Origin: Caldithrix abyssi
GTDB lineage: Bacteria; Calditrichota; Calditrichia; Calditrichales; Calditrichaceae
NCBI GenBank assembly: GCA_011369465.1
Contig: DRQG01000023.1
Span: 1 to 64,000 of the forward strand
DNA length: 64,000 nucleotides
Direction of reading: 5' to 3'
Every line of letters begins with the position of its first letter. The first letter of the stretch is position 1. Positions 60,882-64,000 of the stretch are shown here, piece by piece. The position numbers were made by a program, and so were the translations under genes. The notes beneath the pieces are model-generated. The model had not been told where the DNA came from. It ran no database searches and worked only from the letters and a program-made list of their open reading frames with translations.

Positions 60882-61718
60882 TTAAGCCAGTAAATCTTTT
60901 AAGGAAGACGCAAAAAAGAATATACCCAGTAACATCAAAAGATAACCGAGGGCTAAAATAAGACGATTTATGGTATTGGGATTGAATATTTTTCGCCATT
61001 TAACTACCAGGGTGCCCAGGAAATAGAACCAGATTGTAGAACCGGCTGCTACGGCGGCAGCGAACAACCAGCTCAAAATTAAGCGGGTGGTTCCGTTGCC
61101 GCTTTTTGTTCCCGGGGAATCGGCCGGCTTGCCCTGATTTTCTATCTTACCGATAACATGTTCCAGAGCGTCTTTTTTCTCTTCCAGCTGTTTGTTGATG
61201 TTTGAATTTTCGATATCATGAATGGTATGGTTCATCTGAGCGCTGAGCCCGCCTGTGTTGTATCCCATCGATGATACGACGGTAATGGCTAAAAATGAAG
61301 CGATCAACCAACCGACAAATAAAGCCGGATTGAGAAAATTAACCACCAAACCGGTTCGAAATCCCCCACGGTTATTATGCTTTGCCGTAAGAAGCTGAGC
61401 GTTATCCGGCTGTTCAAAATCCAGTTTTCTTTTTGTAGTTCGGTAACCTAAAATCACCAGAAAAACAGAACCAATAAGCAGAAAATACGGGATATACGGC
61501 TGGTAATAACTGTACAGGCTGGAAAACGCATAAACTGCCACAAAAGTGTAAAGCAAATCCGCTAAGGAAGCGCCATAGGCCACGCGATGGCAGTATCTTA
61601 AACGGCCCTTTAGTCCGTTTGATACGATAATGATGCTTATCGGCCCAGCGGCCGGTAAGGAAAACAATATACCGGTAATCAAACCGGCTAACAATAAAAT
61701 AATTGCCGTCTCTGTCAA
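60882..61718 (-). CDS. LysE-family exporter
   Basis: 278 residues with about six helices. The N-terminus LLAGLITGILFSLPAAGPISIIIVSNGLKGRLRYCHRVAYGASLADLLYTFVA carries the LysE/RhtB pattern (GxxxxxxPGPxxxxxxxxxxxxGxxxgxxxxxGxxxGd). VVNFLNPALFVGWLIASF is the second-half repeat. A hydrophilic insertion (about 175-225, NSNINKQLEEKKDALEHVIGKIENQGKPADSPGTKS) makes it longer than the usual 210 residues. Amino-acid or small-molecule efflux is likely; substrate unknown. It is divergent from the trypsin-like gene. Confidence 0.85.
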   Translation of the reverse strand: MTETAIILLLAGLITGILFSLPAAGPISIIIVSNGLKGRLRYCHRVAYGASLADLLYTFVAVYAFSSLYSYYQPYIPYFLLIGSVFLVILGYRTTKRKLDFEQPDNAQLLTAKHNNRGGFRTGLVVNFLNPALFVGWLIASFLAITVVSSMGYNTGGLSAQMNHTIHDIENSNINKQLEEKKDALEHVIGKIENQGKPADSPGTKSGNGTTRLILSWLFAAAVAAGSTIWFYFLGTLVVKWRKIFNPNTINRLILALGYLLMLLGIFFFASSLKDLLA

Positions 61719-61934
61719 AACTGTTTCTTTCTGTCGAAATATAAGTCTTTGAAACTGTGCGACTTCCGCAGTTTACCCACCGTCTCTTGTCGGGAAGTAT
61801 TATTAAACCTGTTGTGAAATATAGTAATTCGGATAAAAAAATTCCAATTATACTATCGTTGGCCAAAAGTTTTCTTTTATTGCTGCTATTCCGTAACTTT
61901 ATGAAATCAAAAGATAATACAGGGTCTGTTTTCT

Positions 61935-62996
61935 ATGAAAAAAAAATATGCAATGCTCATTTTGCTGCTCTCTCTGGCAATGGGATGTACTCAAAAGAAG
62001 GTAGTTAAATTGAATCAGGTTGCGGATGGGAAGTACGACTCGGAATTTCCTGCGGCACCTGTATCGAAGGCAATCAATCGGGCTGTGCAATCGGTTTTTC
62101 TGGTAAACAGCCTGCATTTTTATCGGGGATATGATTTTGATTTTGATGAAAAAATAACGATTGACGACGTCAAATCCGGCCGCTTTCCCGGTAGGGAAGA
62201 TACGCCGATTATATATGAAAGACCGTCAGCCGGCTCGGCTACTCTGATTTACAACCGCAACGGTAAGATGGCCTTTTTAACCTGCGCACATACGGTAAAT
62301 GCGGATGATACATTGATTACGTATTATAAAATCGGTGAGAACAAAACAGAATATATAAGCACGATGCTTATTTTGGTAAAGCAGCAAATCAATCTGGTAT
62401 CCGTACCGGGCAAGGAAGATGTGGAAATTTTGGCCGTTGATAAAAAGAAAGATATTGCTGTAATCGGAAAGCAGGTTTCCCCCGATAAGGCAAAAGGCTA
62501 TTTTGTCTTCCCGTATCCGGTGGGCAATGCAAAGGAACTCGACTGGGGAACACTGGTCTATGTTATCGGCTATCCGTACGGTAAAAAGATGGTTTCACAG
62601 GCGCTGGTGAGCAGTCCTAACTACGATTGGGATCATTCTTTCCTTATCGATGCTACGTTGTACCGCGGTGTGAGCGGTGCGGTGGTCATGGCGTTGCGTG
62701 ACGGGCCGCCGCATTTTGAGCTGGTGGGCATTGCCCGGGCGCTTTCAGCGGAAGCCTTGTACTACTTAACTCCGGAGGATAGTTACAAGAAAAAAGCTCT
62801 GCCTGTCCGTCGAGAATACGAAGGGAAGTTATATGTAGAGCCTCATCTAAAGGTGGCTTACGGTTTGACGTTTACCGTATCCTCGGAAGCAATTCGGGAT
62901 TTCTTTGAGAGAAATAAAGATGTTTTTGAAGACAAAGGGTACTTTTTTGATTCGGAATACTTTCGTTCCGGTAATTCGCATAAACCCGGCTTTTAA
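61935..62996 (+). CDS. Trypsin-like serine peptidase lipoprotein
   Basis: 353 residues. Lipobox LLLLSLAMGC predicts a membrane-anchored periplasmic protein. The trypsin-like triad is readable in order: His in MAFLTCAHTVNADD, Asp in DKKKDIAVIGKQV and Ser in YRGVSGAVVMALRDG (GxSG; the usual GxSGGP is changed to GVSGAVV). The middle NAKELDWGTLVYVIGYPYGKKM fits HtrA/trypsin_2-type folds. No PDZ domain follows. Degradation or processing of envelope proteins is likely. AAAAAAA-rich bases and no strong Shine-Dalgarno precede ATG. Confidence 0.8.
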   Translation: MKKKYAMLILLLSLAMGCTQKKVVKLNQVADGKYDSEFPAAPVSKAINRAVQSVFLVNSLHFYRGYDFDFDEKITIDDVKSGRFPGREDTPIIYERPSAGSATLIYNRNGKMAFLTCAHTVNADDTLITYYKIGENKTEYISTMLILVKQQINLVSVPGKEDVEILAVDKKKDIAVIGKQVSPDKAKGYFVFPYPVGNAKELDWGTLVYVIGYPYGKKMVSQALVSSPNYDWDHSFLIDATLYRGVSGAVVMALRDGPPHFELVGIARALSAEALYYLTPEDSYKKKALPVRREYEGKLYVEPHLKVAYGLTFTVSSEAIRDFFERNKDVFEDKGYFFDSEYFRSGNSHKPGF

Positions 62997-63009
62997 GCTG
63001 TAAATTTGC

Positions 63010-63038
63010 TTGACATACTAAAGGGAAGTTAATAAATT
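63010..63038 (+). promoter_or_regulatory. Promoter of the tRNA-Gln / bL25 transcript
   Basis: TTGACA (63010-63015) and TAAATT (63033-63038) have a 17-base spacer; a start at about 63045 would lie 30 bases upstream of the tRNA. Confidence 0.65.
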
Positions 63039-63074
63039 ACGCAACTGCTATATATTTAGCATTTTGTTTGAGTT

Positions 63075-63146
63075 TGGGGTGTGGCCAAGTGGTAAGGCAG
63101 CGGATTTTGGTTCCGCCATTCGTAGGTTCGAATCCTGCCACCCCAG
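63075..63146 (+). tRNA. tRNA-Gln (anticodon TTG)
   Basis: 72 bases fold into a cloverleaf. The acceptor stem TGGGGTG pairs with CACCCCA; the anticodon stem GCGGA/TCCGC has loop TTTTGGT and anticodon TTG at 63107-63109; the T-arm contains GGTTCGAATCC. The discriminator base is G. The 3' CCA is not encoded (GCAGG follows), so it is added enzymatically. Confidence 0.95.
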
Positions 63147-63162
63147 CAGGTTATGAATGAAT

Positions 63163-63189
63163 AATGCAAGCGTCGGCTTGCATTTTTTT
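63163..63189 (+). terminator. Rho-independent terminator after tRNA-Gln
   Basis: AATGCAAGC and GCTTGCATT form a 9-bp stem with a GTCG loop followed by TTTTTTT. It separates the tRNA from the bL25 gene. Confidence 0.9.
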
Positions 63190-63266
63190 ATCGGGTTTAA
63201 AGCGGATGATCGGGATGGATTTGCCCCGGCTCCGCAGCACTTTTAGTACAATGGTAGGAGTTAAGA

Positions 63267-63923
63267 ATGTCAGAGTCTTCAATAGTAGTGGAAAAACGCG
63301 CCGAAAGAGGTAAGGCCCACGCTCGCCGGATGAGAAGAAGCGGCCGGTTACCGGGCGTGATTTATGGCGAGGTGGAACAGCCGGAAACTGTCCAATTGGA
63401 TGAACATCAGTTCGACCTGTTCCTTAAAAAAGGCCACTCCCTGGTAACCCTGAAACTGAATGGAAAAGAACAGCGCGCCGTGGTGCGTGAGGTTCAGCGT
63501 CATCCGGTTACCGGCAAAGTGCTTCATGTGGATTTTATGGTAGTGCGCAAGGGTCATAAAATCAATATGGTGGTTCCGGTTCGTTTGGAAGGCACCCCTA
63601 AGGGTATCAAAGAAGGCGGTAGATTGTATGAATTGACCACCGACCTCAATATTAATGTTTTACCGAAAGATATTCCTGACGAAATCGTGATCAATATTGA
63701 ATATCTCGGTTTAGGTGAAACGATTCGTGTTAAAGATGTGGAGTTGGAAGGTGTGGAATTCCTGGATGATCCCGACGAAGTGATTTGCCGTATCGAAACG
63801 CCTAAGGTAGCCGAAGAAGAAGAAGCTGAAGAAGCCGAGATGGAAGGCGAAGAAGAAAGTGCAGAGCCGGAAGTGATCACCGCCCGCGATAAGGAAGGCG
63901 AAGAGGGATCCTCAGGAGAATAG
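63267..63923 (+). CDS. rplY: Ribosomal protein bL25 (long Ctc/TL5 form)
   Basis: 218 residues. The N-terminal 5S-rRNA-binding domain has ERGKAHARRMRRSGRLPGVIYGE, and the C-terminal TL5/CTC domain has VHVDFMVVRKGHKINMVVPVRLEGTPKGIKEGG (about 75-180). It ends in an acidic Glu-rich tail (about 180-218). The longer form is usual in many bacteria and in general-stress protein Ctc. TAGGAG precedes ATG. It is followed immediately by pth, a common pairing (rplY-pth). Confidence 0.95.
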   Translation: MSESSIVVEKRAERGKAHARRMRRSGRLPGVIYGEVEQPETVQLDEHQFDLFLKKGHSLVTLKLNGKEQRAVVREVQRHPVTGKVLHVDFMVVRKGHKINMVVPVRLEGTPKGIKEGGRLYELTTDLNINVLPKDIPDEIVINIEYLGLGETIRVKDVELEGVEFLDDPDEVICRIETPKVAEEEEAEEAEMEGEEESAEPEVITARDKEGEEGSSGE

Positions 63924-63933
63924 GTCCCCTTAG

Positions 63934-64000
63934 GTGAAGCTCATCGTCGGTTTAGGAAATCCGGGAACTAAGTATCGGCTTACCCGTCATAATATCGGTT
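63934..64000 (+). CDS. pth: Peptidyl-tRNA hydrolase, 5' fragment
   Basis: GTG start at 63934, ten bases after the bL25 stop. The readable 22 residues, KLIVGLGNPGTKYRLTRHN and onward, are the conserved Pth N-terminus: the GLGNPG loop, Tyr for tRNA stacking and catalytic His in RHN. The enzyme frees tRNA from stalled peptidyl-tRNA. The gene is cut by the window end. Confidence 0.93.
   Translation, partial: MKLIVGLGNPGTKYRLTRHNIG

Overview
The window reads as a gene-dense chromosomal stretch of an anaerobic, Gram-negative bacterium. Outer-membrane beta-barrels, FadL-like and DUF3943 proteins and many lipobox lipoproteins show an outer membrane. The propeller-type and PAS-rich hybrid histidine kinases, DUF4136 lipoproteins and style of intergenic repeats resemble the wider FCB group (Bacteroidota, Calditrichota and relatives). 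That placement is inference; the window has no rRNA. Fe-S proteins are abundant. No phage, plasmid backbone, transposase or CRISPR array is visible.

Layout. 1-3.8 kb: the end of an outer-membrane protein, then a large fusion joining a SAM methyltransferase, an HgcA-like corrinoid domain, membrane helices and an HgcB-like ferredoxin, then a ribbon-helix-helix protein and a solo DNA methyltransferase. 4.1-8.8 kb: penicillin-acylase-type hydrolase, ApbE-type flavin transferase, zinc-type dehydrogenase. 9-11.4 kb: a small operon with a Xre/YozG-type regulator behind a promoter with direct repeats. 11.7-19.6 kb: two consecutive giant hybrid histidine kinases. 19.6-20.9 kb: an MFS transporter on the minus strand.

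21.2-34.6 kb is a long plus-strand series: a DUF134 regulator with two perfect palindromic operators at its promoter, two ferredoxin-containing MinD-type ATPases, three NifX/MTH1175-like proteins, a DUF5320 protein, a TrmO-like protein, a DUF6125 protein, a RecA/KaiC-like protein with an altered P-loop, ferredoxin, cupin, metallo-beta-lactamase, radical SAM protein, a 10-TM heavy-metal exporter, a zinc ribbon, an old-yellow-enzyme-type reductase and two methyltransferases. The core resembles the uncharacterised orange-protein (ORP) type clusters of anaerobes. Dispersed repeats of two families interrupt it.

35.0-46.2 kb holds a 13-gene respiratory complex in the order A-B-C-D-E/F-G-H-H'-M-J-K-L-N. 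This is the order of the archaeal Mbx/Mbs (membrane-bound sulfane-sulfur reductase) operon: an Mrp-type antiporter module joined to a hydrogenase/complex I-like module. Ni-ligand cysteines are incomplete, the proximal Fe-S subunit has only three cysteines in total, and the last subunit is fused to a GltD-type FAD/NAD(P)H oxidoreductase. I infer an ion-pumping complex with its own NAD(P)H port, probably acting on sulfur compounds or ferredoxin rather than protons. A dihydroorotate-dehydrogenase-like gene follows.

48-62 kb is a cell-envelope region: outer-membrane proteins, small lipoproteins, three DUF4136 paralogues, a large MscS channel, NagB, a LysE-type exporter and a trypsin-like lipoprotein. 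The window ends with tRNA-Gln, ribosomal protein bL25 and the start of peptidyl-tRNA hydrolase. The most striking items are the triple corrinoid fusion, the Mbs-like complex with a fused flavin module, and the DUF134 operator pair.
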